Positions 26,620-36,578 of a DNA stretch of 64,000 bases are shown in pieces. The notes beneath the pieces were generated by a model. The model searched no databases and was not told the origin of the DNA. It saw only the letters and a list, made by a program, of their open reading frames with translations. The stretch comes from Brevibacillus reuszeri (GTDB lineage Bacteria; Bacillota; Bacilli; Brevibacillales; Brevibacillaceae): the NCBI RefSeq assembly GCF_002897295.1, contig NZ_BEXF01000016.1, positions 81,467 to 145,466 of the forward strand, written 5' to 3'. Positions within the stretch are counted from its first letter, which is position 1. Every line of letters starts with the position of its first letter. A program made the position numbers and the translations under genes.

Positions 26620-28686
26620 ATGAAGAAATTAATTCCTTTTCTTATTCTGGCACTTATTTTAAGTATGATTCCACAAGGTGGGAGTTCCGCCAACACCGCT
26701 GCCATTCAATTAGGAAGTGATATTCTCTTTGATCAATTCCATCAACAGATTGAAGGCAAAAGAGTGGGGCTCGTTACCAACCAGACTGGCGTCAACAGTC
26801 AAGGTATGAGCACAATCGACATGTTGCGTAGAGATCGGACGGTCAAGCTTGCTGCACTGTTCGCTCCCGAGTATGGATTGGATGGAAAAACCCCTGCAGA
26901 AAAACAGGTAACGAGCTATGTTCATCCTGTATATGGTATCCCGGTCTACGGTTTGTTCGGTTCGACACGGATGCCTACGAAAGAAATGCTCGCAGACGTG
27001 GATGTTCTTCTTATAGACTTGCAGGATGTCGGTTCACGTACATACACCTACATCTCTACCTTGCAGTATACAATGACAGCAGCAAAGCAGGAGAATAAAA
27101 AAATCATCGTTCTCGATCGCCCGAATCCTGTCGGGGGTACGATCGTGGATGGGCCCGTACTCGAAGCACCCTATCGCTCCTTTATCGGAGTAGACACGAT
27201 TCCGCTGGCACACGGAATGACGATTGGCGAGTTGTCATTGTTTTTTAATCGGAACATAGGAGTCGACCTTACTGTCATACCGATGTACGGATATACGCGA
27301 AGTATGATTTTCCACGATACAGGCCTTACGTGGGTCCAAAGCTCTCCCCACATCCCTGATCTTACCTCCGTCTTTGGCTACATGGCCACCGGCTTGGGAG
27401 AAGGCACGGGAATCAAGCAGGCTGATAATTTTACATGGATTGGCGGAGAAGGTATCGATTCTGTCAAGTACGCTGATTTGCTAAACGGCAGCTTGCTGCC
27501 CGGTGTCGTATTCTTGCCAGAGAACAAGGATTCCTTGGGCGGTGTTCGACTGCAAATCACTGAGCCACGATTGTTTAATCCAGCAAAAACGGGCATCTAT
27601 GCTTTGACGTATGCCAGAGCTCTGAATCATTTTCCGGTTCCGAAAAGTACAGATAAAGAAATCGCCTTGTTTGACAAAGTCATGGGCACAAACAAAATTG
27701 GTCAGTATTTGGAGCAAGGTCGCACTCCCCAAGAGGTGGAAGCTTCTTATGCAGAACAAGTCAAGCAATTTAAAGAATTACGCAAAGCTTATCTGATTTA
27801 TGGGGAGGAGCCGTTCCATCCTACGTCCGTCATCCATAGCAAACCAGTTGTTCCAACAGCTCCTGTAACAGAGAAACCTACAGCGCCGCCAACTGGAGCT
27901 ACGGGTACAGCAAAACCGCCGGTAACGAAACCACCGCTACCTAGCACAACAGGAACAAATGGCACAGCGGTTCAACCACCAGCCAAACCGCCTGCGCCCG
28001 TACAAAAGCCAGCGTCTGTGACAAATCCGAACGACAAAGTGGCTTATCTGACCTTTGATGATGGTCCGTCTCCAATCACGCCACTGGTTTTGGACATACT
28101 AAAGAAAAATGAAGTAAAGGCTACGTTCTTTATCGTTGGAAGTCATGTGCCTGGAAATGAAGCAATCCTCAAACGGGCAATCAGTGAGGGTCATGCAGTC
28201 GGCGGTCATACGTACTCCCATGATTACCGAGTTCTGTACAAGAGCAGGGACGCTTTTTTCGCTGATTTGGAAAAAGGGAATCAATTGATCGAAAAAGCCA
28301 CAGGTATAAAGCCTACTGTCTTCCGTTATCCTGGTGGCAGCACCAATACAGTCAGTCTGAAATATCAGGATCCAAAGCTGTATAACAAGCAACAAACCGT
28401 GATGAGTGCGATCAAAACTGAATCTAACAAACGCGGATACATCTTCATTGACTGGAATGTAACCAATGGCGATGCGCGGAGCAGCCACTATACAGCGGCA
28501 GGAGCACTTGCCAATATCAAACAGCAAGTGAAGTCTCAAAAGGAAATCGTCATTCTCATGCATGATGCAAGCACCAAGGCAGCTACAGCCCAAGCTCTGC
28601 CTGAGGTCATCACCTTCTTGAAGGGAAAAGGGTATCGATTTGAAATCATTACCTCTGAGCACCCGACGATTTCTACTGTTAAGTAA
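26620..28686 (+). CDS. Secreted NamZ-type muramidase fused to a polysaccharide deacetylase
   Basis: 688-residue exported protein. Residues 1-24 form a signal peptide. Residues about 28-395 are a DUF1343/NamZ domain (GLVTNQTGVN, LFAPEYGLDG, LLIDLQDVGSRTYTYISTL, VLDRPNPVGG), the exo-beta-N-acetylmuramidase family of peptidoglycan turnover. Residues about 396-465 are a Pro/Thr/Lys-rich linker. Residues about 470-680 are a NodB deacetylase with TFDDGPS (metal Asp), HTYSHDY (metal His pair), RYPGGS and ILMHD. Both halves have their key motifs, so the enzyme may deacetylate and trim wall glycans. Ends at a strong terminator. Confidence 0.9.
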   Translation: MKKLIPFLILALILSMIPQGGSSANTAAIQLGSDILFDQFHQQIEGKRVGLVTNQTGVNSQGMSTIDMLRRDRTVKLAALFAPEYGLDGKTPAEKQVTSYVHPVYGIPVYGLFGSTRMPTKEMLADVDVLLIDLQDVGSRTYTYISTLQYTMTAAKQENKKIIVLDRPNPVGGTIVDGPVLEAPYRSFIGVDTIPLAHGMTIGELSLFFNRNIGVDLTVIPMYGYTRSMIFHDTGLTWVQSSPHIPDLTSVFGYMATGLGEGTGIKQADNFTWIGGEGIDSVKYADLLNGSLLPGVVFLPENKDSLGGVRLQITEPRLFNPAKTGIYALTYARALNHFPVPKSTDKEIALFDKVMGTNKIGQYLEQGRTPQEVEASYAEQVKQFKELRKAYLIYGEEPFHPTSVIHSKPVVPTAPVTEKPTAPPTGATGTAKPPVTKPPLPSTTGTNGTAVQPPAKPPAPVQKPASVTNPNDKVAYLTFDDGPSPITPLVLDILKKNEVKATFFIVGSHVPGNEAILKRAISEGHAVGGHTYSHDYRVLYKSRDAFFADLEKGNQLIEKATGIKPTVFRYPGGSTNTVSLKYQDPKLYNKQQTVMSAIKTESNKRGYIFIDWNVTNGDARSSHYTAAGALANIKQQVKSQKEIVILMHDASTKAATAQALPEVITFLKGKGYRFEIITSEHPTISTVK

Positions 28687-28699
28687 ATCTAAACACTAA

Positions 28700-28746
28700 A
28701 AGCCCGCTCGTGGTCGCTTCGACCGTACGAGCGGGCTGCTTTTTTA
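28700..28746 (+). terminator. Strong terminator
   Basis: AGCCCGCTCGTGGTCG pairs with CGACCGTACGAGCGGGCT (one bulge), then GCTTTTTT. Lies between convergent genes. Confidence 0.92.
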
Positions 28747-28772
28747 GGAGCTTTTACGACTTCTTTCACACA

Positions 28773-30344
28773 TCACGATTGTGTGGCAAGCACCTCATAT
28801 CGCAAACGAAGCTCTCTTTTCAATATTTTTCCACTGGGGTTTCGCGGCAGGTTTTCTGCAATTACCACATATTTAGGTGCCTTGAACGAAGACAGACGCT
28901 CTTTGCAAAAGTCAAGCAGCTCTTCAACGCTCACAGCTTCATTTGCTTTTGGCACCACAACAGCCGTCACCGCTTCAATCCAATAAGGATGTGGGATACC
29001 GATAACCGCTACTTCAGATACTTTTGGATGCTGATAGATCAATTCTTCGACTTCTCTGCTCGCTACATTTTCTCCCCCGGATTTGATCATGTCTTTTTTT
29101 CGGTCGACTACCGTAATAAAGCCCTCTTCATCCATAACACCCAAATCGCCGCTATGAAACCACCCACCGTTAAATGCCGCCCTCGTTTTTTCTTCATCAC
29201 GAAAATAACCCAGCATGGCGTGACTCGTGCGATGGACGATCTCTCCGATAGACCCGCGTGGAACTTCCTGTCCTTCGTCATCGACGATTTTTGTTTCGAC
29301 ATTGAGCGCTGGCTTTCCAGCGGAGCCAGCTTTACGGATCTGCTCGTTTGGCTTCAAGACTGTAGCAAGAGGAGCCACCTCTGTCTGACCATAGAAGTTG
29401 TAGAATTGTGCATCCGGCAAGCGCTGGTTGAGCTCCTTCAAAATTTCTACTGGCATGATTGCAGCACCGTAGTAGCATTTTTTGAGCGAGGTCAAATTAC
29501 GTGAGGAAAATGCAGGTGAACGAAGCAGCGCAATCCAGACAGTAGGCGGACAAAACAGCTGCGTAGCCTTGTATGTCTCCACTGTCTGCAGCATCAAATC
29601 AGGAGTTGCCTGCTCCAAAATAATCCCGCTGCCCCCCAGGTATATGTATGGCCCGAGAAAGCAATGCAGTTGTGCACTATGAAACAGTGGAAGTGCATGT
29701 ATGGCTACATCCTCTGACGTCATGCTTCCTTCGATGATCGTGCTTACGTACTCTGAGATAATGCTTTTATGCGTGAGCATGACGCCTTTTGGCTTGGATT
29801 CTGTTCCACTCGTGTATAAAATCTGAGCAACGTCATCGTCAGTCAGGTCAACCTCCGGCTCCTGCGTATCTGCCTCAGCAATCATTTCTCTAAAGACATG
29901 CCACTCTCCGTCAGGGGCAGCCGGTTTGGAGATAAGCGACAGCAGCCGTGGCGAGACTCCCGCCTGCTCGATTGCCGCTTGGGCGACTGCTTTGAACTCT
30001 GGCGATACGAAGCATGCATTTACCTCTGAGTGGGCTAAAATATAGGCGACATCCTCTGTATTCAGCATAAAGTTTATGGGGACGAGAATGATTCCAGCTT
30101 TGGCTGAAGCAAAGTTCAGAATGGCAAAATCCATGGAGTTGCGTGAGAGCACCGCCATTCGCTCTCCTTTTTGCAAACCTTTTGCCAGCAATACATTCGC
30201 TGTCTGATTCACCATATGATCGAATTGCTTGTATGTAAGAGCTTCTTCCTCAAACTGCAAGGCGACCTTGTCAGGAAAGCGTCCGTGGCTCCTGCGCAAT
30301 ATGTCACCAAGTGTATTTCTCCTGACACGACTAGATTCGATCAT
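28773..30344 (-). CDS. Fatty-acyl-CoA ligase
   Basis: 523-residue AMP-forming ligase. Motif A3 is ILYTSGTESKPKGVMLTH (about 170), A5 FYNFYGQTEVAPL (about 315), A7 GWFHSGDLGVMDEEGF (about 395), A8 KKDMIKSGGENVASREVE (about 415) and A10 lysine in RNPSGKILKREL near the end. The length and A8 sequence fit medium- or long-chain fatty acid CoA ligases. ATG at 30344 lies 7 bases after GGGAGG; earlier in-frame ATG codons overlap the site. Catalyses activation of fatty or aromatic acids, exact substrate unknown. Confidence 0.88.
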   Translation of the reverse strand: MIESSRVRRNTLGDILRRSHGRFPDKVALQFEEEALTYKQFDHMVNQTANVLLAKGLQKGERMAVLSRNSMDFAILNFASAKAGIILVPINFMLNTEDVAYILAHSEVNACFVSPEFKAVAQAAIEQAGVSPRLLSLISKPAAPDGEWHVFREMIAEADTQEPEVDLTDDDVAQILYTSGTESKPKGVMLTHKSIISEYVSTIIEGSMTSEDVAIHALPLFHSAQLHCFLGPYIYLGGSGIILEQATPDLMLQTVETYKATQLFCPPTVWIALLRSPAFSSRNLTSLKKCYYGAAIMPVEILKELNQRLPDAQFYNFYGQTEVAPLATVLKPNEQIRKAGSAGKPALNVETKIVDDEGQEVPRGSIGEIVHRTSHAMLGYFRDEEKTRAAFNGGWFHSGDLGVMDEEGFITVVDRKKDMIKSGGENVASREVEELIYQHPKVSEVAVIGIPHPYWIEAVTAVVVPKANEAVSVEELLDFCKERLSSFKAPKYVVIAENLPRNPSGKILKRELRLRYEVLATQS

Positions 30345-30426
30345 ATGCATGCCTCCCTCAGAAAACATTTACAGTCATTATACCAACAATTATCTATATA
30401 ATGTGTATTTTCTGATATTTTTAAGT

Positions 30427-30466
30427 AAAAAAAACGGCAGCTCCCTCTGCATTATTGAAGCTGCCG
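30427..30466 (-). terminator. Terminator of the secreted-protein gene
   Basis: On the minus strand CGGCAGCT (30466-30459) pairs with AGCTGCCG, followed by TTTTTTTT. It lies 150 bp after the stop of the secreted protein. Confidence 0.8.
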
Positions 30467-30614
30467 CAGGCCCCCAAGAAAATTCGAGTCCCTAGGTACA
30501 GCATATATCAAATTGACAGTTGCATCGACATTGGTTCTACTGGATTTTGAGGAAAAAAACGGATTCGAACGCTGTTTGGCTCTACAAAAGCAGGCTATTG
30601 CTCGATGTTCCTCT

Positions 30615-31394
30615 TTACTCTACAGAAATCGTTGCGGAAAGGTATTCATGCTTCGGAGTGCCATCCTGCAATTTATAATTGATGCCATAATATACAGTAT
30701 ACACTCCAGGTTTTCCTGGAATAAATGAAGTCACTTCCCTACTGTACTCATCATCACTGTCTAAACGAACAACGTTTTTGATCAACTCAAAGTATCCCGT
30801 ATCTCCGTCCACATTCCACCCTGTCTCTGCATCTAGTTCCCTCGAGTGCTTTCCTACTAAAAGAACTTCTTCCCCTACCTTTACCGTCGCTTTGGAGGGG
30901 CTTAATGCGAGTGACTTAACAGAGGAAATTTTGAGTCTTGTTAAGTACAGGCCAGTCCAAATGAATCCTGTTTCATCTTGCATTCTTAGCGAAAAATCAA
31001 TGGATATCGTTCCATCCGTCTCGGGTGCAGTAAATTTCCCTTTTACGATAAATGATTGATTTGTACTTCTCATTGAGTATCGCAATGGCGTTTTTTTATA
31101 ATCAACCATCAATTGTGTACTACTACCAATGTATATTCCTCGCCTTTCCACTTCTGCTGTAAATTCAACAGTCTCGCCCGGTGCATACTGTTCTTTGCTA
31201 AAAGTAAGAGTCGTAGGCGCCACATCACCGATCACTTCAGGTAACGGTGTAAGCTCGCCTTCTTCTTTCTCCTGCATTAACGGAGCATTTGCTTCATCCG
31301 TTACTTCTGAGTCTGCATAGATAGCAGGAGCATAACTGAAGAAACATCCCAGCAGTAAAAGGAATATCGAGAAACGCTTGATGAAGTGAGTCAA
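30615..31394 (-). CDS. Secreted protein with Ig-like beta domains, function unknown
   Basis: Protein of about 259 residues starting at TTG 31394 (TAGGAGAG lies 7 bases before it). Residues 1-28 are a signal peptide ending APAIYADS. The rest is predicted beta-rich: PTTLTFSKEQYAPGETVEFTAEV resembles the first strand pair of an Ig-like or CARDB-like domain, and a second module starts with LALSPSKATVKVGEEVLLVG. It lacks cysteines and a cell-wall anchor. I cannot assign a function. Followed by a 150-bp stretch and a terminator. Confidence 0.72.
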   Translation of the reverse strand: MTHFIKRFSIFLLLLGCFFSYAPAIYADSEVTDEANAPLMQEKEEGELTPLPEVIGDVAPTTLTFSKEQYAPGETVEFTAEVERRGIYIGSSTQLMVDYKKTPLRYSMRSTNQSFIVKGKFTAPETDGTISIDFSLRMQDETGFIWTGLYLTRLKISSVKSLALSPSKATVKVGEEVLLVGKHSRELDAETGWNVDGDTGYFELIKNVVRLDSDDEYSREVTSFIPGKPGVYTVYYGINYKLQDGTPKHEYLSATISVE

Positions 31395-31530
31395 ACTAGT
31401 CACTCTCCTAAAATTTTTTAGGTAACAATGGAAATCCATAAGTACCACTTTGCTGAATCCCTAAATTCACCATATTTTGTTAATATTTTGTAATCATTAT
31501 AGCACAACACGAGCGAACAAACTGCTAGTG

Positions 31531-31561
31531 AAAAATAAAAAGCCAGCCCCGAAGGACCGGC
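31531..31561 (-). terminator. Terminator of the LysR gene
   Basis: Minus-strand GCCGGTCC-TTCG-GGGCTGGC with a TTTTTATTTTT tail; the tetraloop is UUCG. Confidence 0.85.
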
Positions 31562-31599
31562 ATACTTGTTTTTTTAGCGCTGAAGGTTTCTTTTCCTGC

Positions 31600-32490
31600 T
31601 CATTCATTCCCTTTAAAGAAAAAAGAATGTACGAAGGCGCTCGCTGCTTCGGATAAAGGAACATTCTTCAATTTGACGATTCCGATCTCACGCGGTGGTA
31701 TCCGTTCTACCAAATCAATTTCAAACAAGGTGGAACCTTCCAGATCAACAAATTCGCGCGTAAGACAAGAAACCCCAAGTCCAATTCTGGCAAATTCGAC
31801 TAGCAAGTCTAAACTTCCAAGCTCAATTTCCGGTTCAAGGGTATATCCTTTTTGCTGCATAAACTGATTCAGGTATTGTCGTGAGTTGCTACTTTCTTCA
31901 AGTAGAATAAGCGGGAGAGAAAGGATTTCTTCTAGTGACAGCCTTCGACCCCTCACATGTTCGAACCGTGGTCCAGCGAAAAAACTATCGTGGACTTCAA
32001 ATACTTTTTTCACTTCCAACTGGGGATCGGTTAAAGGTAAATTAACCAGGGCAAAATCAATTGTGCCATCTTTCAACAATGCTATACTTTCGGGTGTAGT
32101 TCGATTCGTCACTTTTATTTTAATCGCAGGATGCTCATCATGAAACGATTCTAGGGAAGGAAGCAGGATGTATTTACAAAGGGTATCACCTGCCCCGATT
32201 CTTACTTCTCCAGCGAGCATTTGCCGCATTTCGGCCACCTTTTTTTCTCCTAGAGCAATGTAGTGGAAGGCTTGTTCGATGTACTCCAGCAGCACCGTTC
32301 CCTCCCGTGTCAGGATAACACCCTTGGGAACTCGCGAAAAGAGTGCTCCCCCCATGCTTTTTTCCAATTGCTTAATAGAATGACTGATGGCTGGTTGTGT
32401 CACATGTAATTTCTCTGCTGCTCTCGTCAGACTCCCCTCTTTTGCGCATGTATAAAAAACACGATATAACTCCAAAGGTGCATGTTCCAT
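31600..32490 (-). CDS. LysR-family transcriptional regulator
   Basis: 296-residue LTTR. Helix-turn-helix at LTRAAEKLHVTQPAISHSIK (about 19-38), then linker helix and a periplasmic-binding-like effector domain (RIGAGDTLCKYILLPSLESF). It is divergent from a TauE/SafE permease gene with 118 bp between the start codons, the usual layout for a LysR regulator and its target. ATG 32490 follows GGAGG by 10 bases. The inducer is unknown; an organic or sulfur-containing anion is plausible. Confidence 0.9.
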   Translation of the reverse strand: MEHAPLELYRVFYTCAKEGSLTRAAEKLHVTQPAISHSIKQLEKSMGGALFSRVPKGVILTREGTVLLEYIEQAFHYIALGEKKVAEMRQMLAGEVRIGAGDTLCKYILLPSLESFHDEHPAIKIKVTNRTTPESIALLKDGTIDFALVNLPLTDPQLEVKKVFEVHDSFFAGPRFEHVRGRRLSLEEILSLPLILLEESSNSRQYLNQFMQQKGYTLEPEIELGSLDLLVEFARIGLGVSCLTREFVDLEGSTLFEIDLVERIPPREIGIVKLKNVPLSEAASAFVHSFFFKGNE

Positions 32491-32608
32491 AATGACATTA
32501 CCTCCACTTATGGATGGCATCAATAACAACAATTTTATTTATACCAATGACATTATTATACTTTACTTGAGAGGGCGTGTTGCAACAAAAACAATAAGGA
32601 GGCAGCTC

Positions 32609-33409
32609 ATGTTATTCTTTTTTGTATTTTTAGCAATTGGCATCCTAACAGGTGTTCTTTCAAGCTTATTTGGATTTGGTGGGGGCTTTGTATTAATCCC
32701 AGTTATGTATTTGCTCTTGCCTGGCTTTGGTGTTCCAGAAGCTTTTATCATGCATGTGGCAATTGGAACATCGCTTGCCATCATGATTGCCAATTCGATC
32801 AATTCAACCATATCGCATCATCGTAAACAACATGTGATTTGGCCCATTTTCTTCCGGTTGGCGCCAGCCATATCTGTCGGCGCTCTCCTGGGTGGACTAT
32901 CAGCACCTTTTATCCAAGGAAATATTTTGCGCTATCTGTTCATACTGTTGGTAGTTTATACAATCGTCATGTCCATTCGAAAAAAATCTTTTTTAAACGT
33001 CGACGGTTTGAAGTTCACGTTGCCCACTCCATTCAAAACGTCATCGCTTGGCCTTGGAATTGGCTTTCTCGCCACCATGTTAGGTGTTGGTGGCAGTGTC
33101 ATCACTGTTCCCTTTTTACGAAAACGTGGACTTGCCATGCTTCATGCTGTTTCGTTGGCAAACCCATTAAGTCTCCCGATTGCGATAGTTGGAGCTGCTA
33201 CCTCAATCGTAACTGGACTACAGCAACCCGGACTTCCCGAGTGGTGTTTAGGATTCGTTTACATGCCCGCCTTTCTAGGCATTGTTCTGGGGGGATTTAT
33301 CGGTGTTCCACTTGGTACCCATATCGCCCAGCATCTCCCTGATCGTCTGTTTTCAAAAATTTATTTAATTCTGCTGGTTGTCGTTGTTCTGATCATGGTC
33401 TTTGAATAA
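32609..33409 (+). CDS. TSUP (TauE/SafE) anion permease
   Basis: 266-residue integral membrane protein with about eight helices in two repeats. The glycine-rich entry motif GVLSSLFGFGGGFVLIPVMY is at about 10-30 and the second repeat is GFLATMLGVGGSVITVPFL (about 148-166). TSUP members export or import sulfite, sulfoacetate or related anions. ATG 32609 has AAGGAGG 8 bases before it. Pairs with the divergent LysR gene. Confidence 0.88.
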   Translation: MLFFFVFLAIGILTGVLSSLFGFGGGFVLIPVMYLLLPGFGVPEAFIMHVAIGTSLAIMIANSINSTISHHRKQHVIWPIFFRLAPAISVGALLGGLSAPFIQGNILRYLFILLVVYTIVMSIRKKSFLNVDGLKFTLPTPFKTSSLGLGIGFLATMLGVGGSVITVPFLRKRGLAMLHAVSLANPLSLPIAIVGAATSIVTGLQQPGLPEWCLGFVYMPAFLGIVLGGFIGVPLGTHIAQHLPDRLFSKIYLILLVVVVLIMVFE

Positions 33410-33479
33410 ATAAAAACAACCCCCCGTTACACACGTGAGGTTGATAAGTTCTTTTATTAATAGTAGAAAAGTAGAAGTA

Positions 33480-33568
33480 TGGCGGAGGGAGCAGGATTCG
33501 AACCCGCGTGAGCTTGCACTCTAACGGTTTTCAAGACCGCCCCGTTATGACCACTTCGGTATCCCTCC
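33480..33568 (-). tRNA. tRNA-Ser (anticodon UGA)
   Basis: Acceptor GGAGGGA (33568-33562) pairs with TCCCTCC, with discriminator G and encoded CCA. The anticodon loop CTTGAAA gives UGA. A long variable arm identifies class II. Stands alone between two protein genes. Confidence 0.95.
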
Positions 33569-33643
33569 GCGTTTCAATCAACAATAGTTACTATAGCATA
33601 GGTCTCCTATTATTTGCAAGAGGTTTCTACTCTTTTTCTTTCC

Positions 33644-35062
33644 TCATCGTTTGACGATCACCAGCTTCAGCTCCGTCATTTCTTCCATGGCGTACTTGAC
33701 ACCTTCTCTGCCTATCCCACTCTCTTTTACGCCGCCATACGGCATATGATCTACCCGAAAGGTAGGAATGTCATTAATTAGCACTCCGCCTACCTGCAGC
33801 TCGTCTGCTGCGTGGAGAGCAAGGCTCAGGTTATTGGTATACACTCCTGCCTGCAAGCCGTATCTGGAGTTATTTACAAGCTTGATTCCTTCATAAACGG
33901 AGTCAATCGGATTAATTATCACGACTGGCCCAAACACCTCCTGGCAGGAAACCTGGGCATTTGCAGACACTCCTGTCAGCACCGTTGGCTGTAACATACG
34001 CTCTGCCATCTGTCCCCCGCACTCGACTCGTGCTCCCAGCTGCCTTGCCTCCTCAATCCATCTCAAGACACGCTTTGTTTCTTCTGGATTGATCATCGCC
34101 GAGTAGTCAGCTTCCTCGGAAATGGAGTCTCCTCCGCGCAGTGTCATTGTCTCGGCAACAAACCGGCGTACAAATTCTTCATACAGCTCTTTTACTACGT
34201 AGATGCGCTGCACAGAAATGCACACCTGACCCGAGTAGGCAAAAGCACCGAAAATACAGCGTGGGATAATTTCTCCAAGCTGTACGTCACGATCGACAAT
34301 CACGGCAGAGTTTGACCCAAGCTCGAGTGTAACTCTTTTCAATCCAGCCCGATTCCGTATCGCGATCCCAACGTCTGGACTACCAGTGAAAGTCAACGCT
34401 CGCACTCTGGGGTCTCTAACTAATTGATCGCCGACAATGGCCCCACTGCCCGTCACCACATTCAGAGCACCAGCAGGAACACCTGCCTGCTCTGCCAGCT
34501 CCGCGAGAAAAAAAGCACTCAGTGGTGTTTGTGATGCTGGCTTTAGCACGACTGTATTCCCGGCAGCCAGGGCAGGTCCAACCTTATGGGCAACCAGATT
34601 CATCGGAAAATGAAACGGAGTGATAGCGCCGATCACGCCAAGCGGCTCGCGGACGGTGTATGCGATACGTCCCTCTCCGCCAATGGCAGCGTCCAGGGGA
34701 ACCGTTTCACCATGCAGCCTCTTGGCTTCCTCAGCAGCAAATTTATAGGTCTGGATCGTACGAATTACTTCTCCTCGTGCTGTCTTGATTGGTTTGGCAG
34801 CTTCGATAGCAATGATTGTAGCCGCTTCCTCCAGCCTCTCATTCATCAGGATAGAAATTCTCTCCAGAAGAGAGGCCCTTTGATAAGCTGGCAGTCTGCG
34901 CATGACTGTGGCGGCTCCTTCCGCAGCAGCGATCGCTTTTTGTACCGTGTGGTGATCTGCTTGGGGAATCTGGGCAATTTCTTGGCCGCTATAGGGAGAG
35001 TAAAGTGGTGCATACTCGGCTGTTCCTACCCATTCTCCTCCGATATAGCATGCTTTTTTCAT
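33644..35062 (-). CDS. NAD(P)-dependent aldehyde dehydrogenase
   Basis: 472-residue ALDH. The catalytic Glu is in VTLELGSNSAVIV (about 248), the catalytic Cys in GQVCISVQRIYV (about 284), and the cofactor motif is TFTGSPDVG (about 228). ATG 35062 is favoured, since GGAGGAG sits 7-10 bases upstream. It is the last gene of the block aminotransferase-scoA-scoB-deacylase-ALDH, 211 bp after the deacylase, and may oxidise a semialdehyde from that pathway. Substrate assignment to succinate or glutarate semialdehyde is not possible from sequence. Confidence 0.85.
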   Translation of the reverse strand: MKKACYIGGEWVGTAEYAPLYSPYSGQEIAQIPQADHHTVQKAIAAAEGAATVMRRLPAYQRASLLERISILMNERLEEAATIIAIEAAKPIKTARGEVIRTIQTYKFAAEEAKRLHGETVPLDAAIGGEGRIAYTVREPLGVIGAITPFHFPMNLVAHKVGPALAAGNTVVLKPASQTPLSAFFLAELAEQAGVPAGALNVVTGSGAIVGDQLVRDPRVRALTFTGSPDVGIAIRNRAGLKRVTLELGSNSAVIVDRDVQLGEIIPRCIFGAFAYSGQVCISVQRIYVVKELYEEFVRRFVAETMTLRGGDSISEEADYSAMINPEETKRVLRWIEEARQLGARVECGGQMAERMLQPTVLTGVSANAQVSCQEVFGPVVIINPIDSVYEGIKLVNNSRYGLQAGVYTNNLSLALHAADELQVGGVLINDIPTFRVDHMPYGGVKESGIGREGVKYAMEEMTELKLVIVKR

Positions 35063-35273
35063 AGCCAACTCCTCCGTCCATGGGCGAAATAAGATAATAA
35101 TGATCCCCAAGACATTCTCCAGCTCACCCACGCCTTCCTTGGTATTTTCTGTCGACCTGTTCCAAAAAGAAACCGACCCTCATCGACAAAACATGACGAA
35201 GGCCGGTTGATATGATTGCTGTCGATCGATGCCGTTTCAGACCAGTACTTTTGAACTACCGACAGCTATACCT

Positions 35274-36551
35274 TTATTTATTTTCTTCAGCAAGACCGCA
35301 CCATTCTACCAATGTGAGCGCAAAAATTTCTGCGCAACGGAACACATCGTCCAGCTCGATATATTCATTCGGATAATGTGCTACTTGTGTAACCCCTGGT
35401 CCCACTACAATAGCTGGTGTATCTGCCAAAGCCGTTAACAGCCCTCCATCGGTACCCCACGGAGAAGCTTCTACAACCGCACGACTGCCCGTAACTGCCG
35501 AGAACTGGTTATGCAAAATTTCCATAAGCGGGTGATCCTCATCGACCGCTCCAGGAACCCAACGTGCACCATACCATTCCAGCTCTACAGGCTGCTCAGC
35601 AAACCAAGGATCAATTTGTGCCAGCTGCTTCAATGCTGCCGCCATTTCTGCCTTGGCGTCCTCCATTTGCTCACCTGGCGCTACACCCATGCGTCCCTCC
35701 AGCTTGACGAGGTCAGCTACTGAAGAAGGCCATTTTCCTCCTTCGATCACACCGATGTTGATTGGGATCGGAATCGGCAGCTTTTCGTAAAGAGGATCGT
35801 CCAAGCGATCGTTTCGTTCTTTTTCCAGCTTGCCGATTGCCTGCACGACCAGCAAGCTTTTTTCAATCGCACTGACTCCTTCATAGCGTGTTCCGCCATG
35901 TGCCGAACGACCTTTTACAGTCAAACGGAACCACATAGAGCCTTGTTGCTTCGGAAAGATTTTCATGTTGGTCGGCTCAGGGATCAGAGCGGCATCCGCT
36001 TTGTAGCCACGCAAAATGGTTGCGAGGGTACCTGCACCGCCACTCTCCTCCTCGACCACGCTTTGGAAAATGACGTCACCTTTTAACTTCACACCCAGCT
36101 TTTGCAGCACTTGGATAGCGAGCAGAGAAGACAGATTGCCACCCTTCATATCGGTAGCCCCGCGTCCGTACAGCTTTCCATCCACGACTTTCCCACTGAA
36201 CGGATCGTCACTCCATTGGGCCTGATCGCCGGCAGGCACGACATCCACGTGACCATTCAAAATAATCGAGCGGCCCCCGCCTTGACCTTTCCACACCCCG
36301 ACCACATTAGGACTTTCGTCAAATACGGTACGAGGCGATACAAAATAGGGATGAGCCAGCAGCTCTTCGCCTTCCATTACCCACAGATCAACTGCCAGCC
36401 CCATTTCAGCAAGACGGCTTGCGATGCTCTCCTGTATGGAACGCTCCTCTCCTTGCACACTTGGACTTTGAACCCACTCCTGTAATAGCGCTGTGGCCTC
36501 TTTGCGATCCTTTTCCAATTGCTCGTGAATGAGCGCTTGCCAGTTTGCCAT
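35274..36551 (-). CDS. yodQ: M20-family deacylase (ArgE/DapE/YodQ-like)
   Basis: 425-residue dinuclear zinc amidohydrolase. Metal and catalytic residues are in NGHVDVVPAGD (His, Asp), YGRGATDMKGG (bridging Asp) and VVEEESGGAGT (catalytic Glu, metal Glu). RSAHGGTRYEGVSAIEK marks the dimerisation lid. In B. subtilis the deacylase YodQ stands between CoA-transferase genes and the beta-lysine acetyltransferase, and the same gene order is present here. It probably removes an acyl group from an acetyl-beta-lysine derivative. Confidence 0.82.
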   Translation of the reverse strand: MANWQALIHEQLEKDRKEATALLQEWVQSPSVQGEERSIQESIASRLAEMGLAVDLWVMEGEELLAHPYFVSPRTVFDESPNVVGVWKGQGGGRSIILNGHVDVVPAGDQAQWSDDPFSGKVVDGKLYGRGATDMKGGNLSSLLAIQVLQKLGVKLKGDVIFQSVVEEESGGAGTLATILRGYKADAALIPEPTNMKIFPKQQGSMWFRLTVKGRSAHGGTRYEGVSAIEKSLLVVQAIGKLEKERNDRLDDPLYEKLPIPIPINIGVIEGGKWPSSVADLVKLEGRMGVAPGEQMEDAKAEMAAALKQLAQIDPWFAEQPVELEWYGARWVPGAVDEDHPLMEILHNQFSAVTGSRAVVEASPWGTDGGLLTALADTPAIVVGPGVTQVAHYPNEYIELDDVFRCAEIFALTLVEWCGLAEENK

Positions 36552-36578
36552 GTCCATCCCCCGATCACTCGTTATGAT

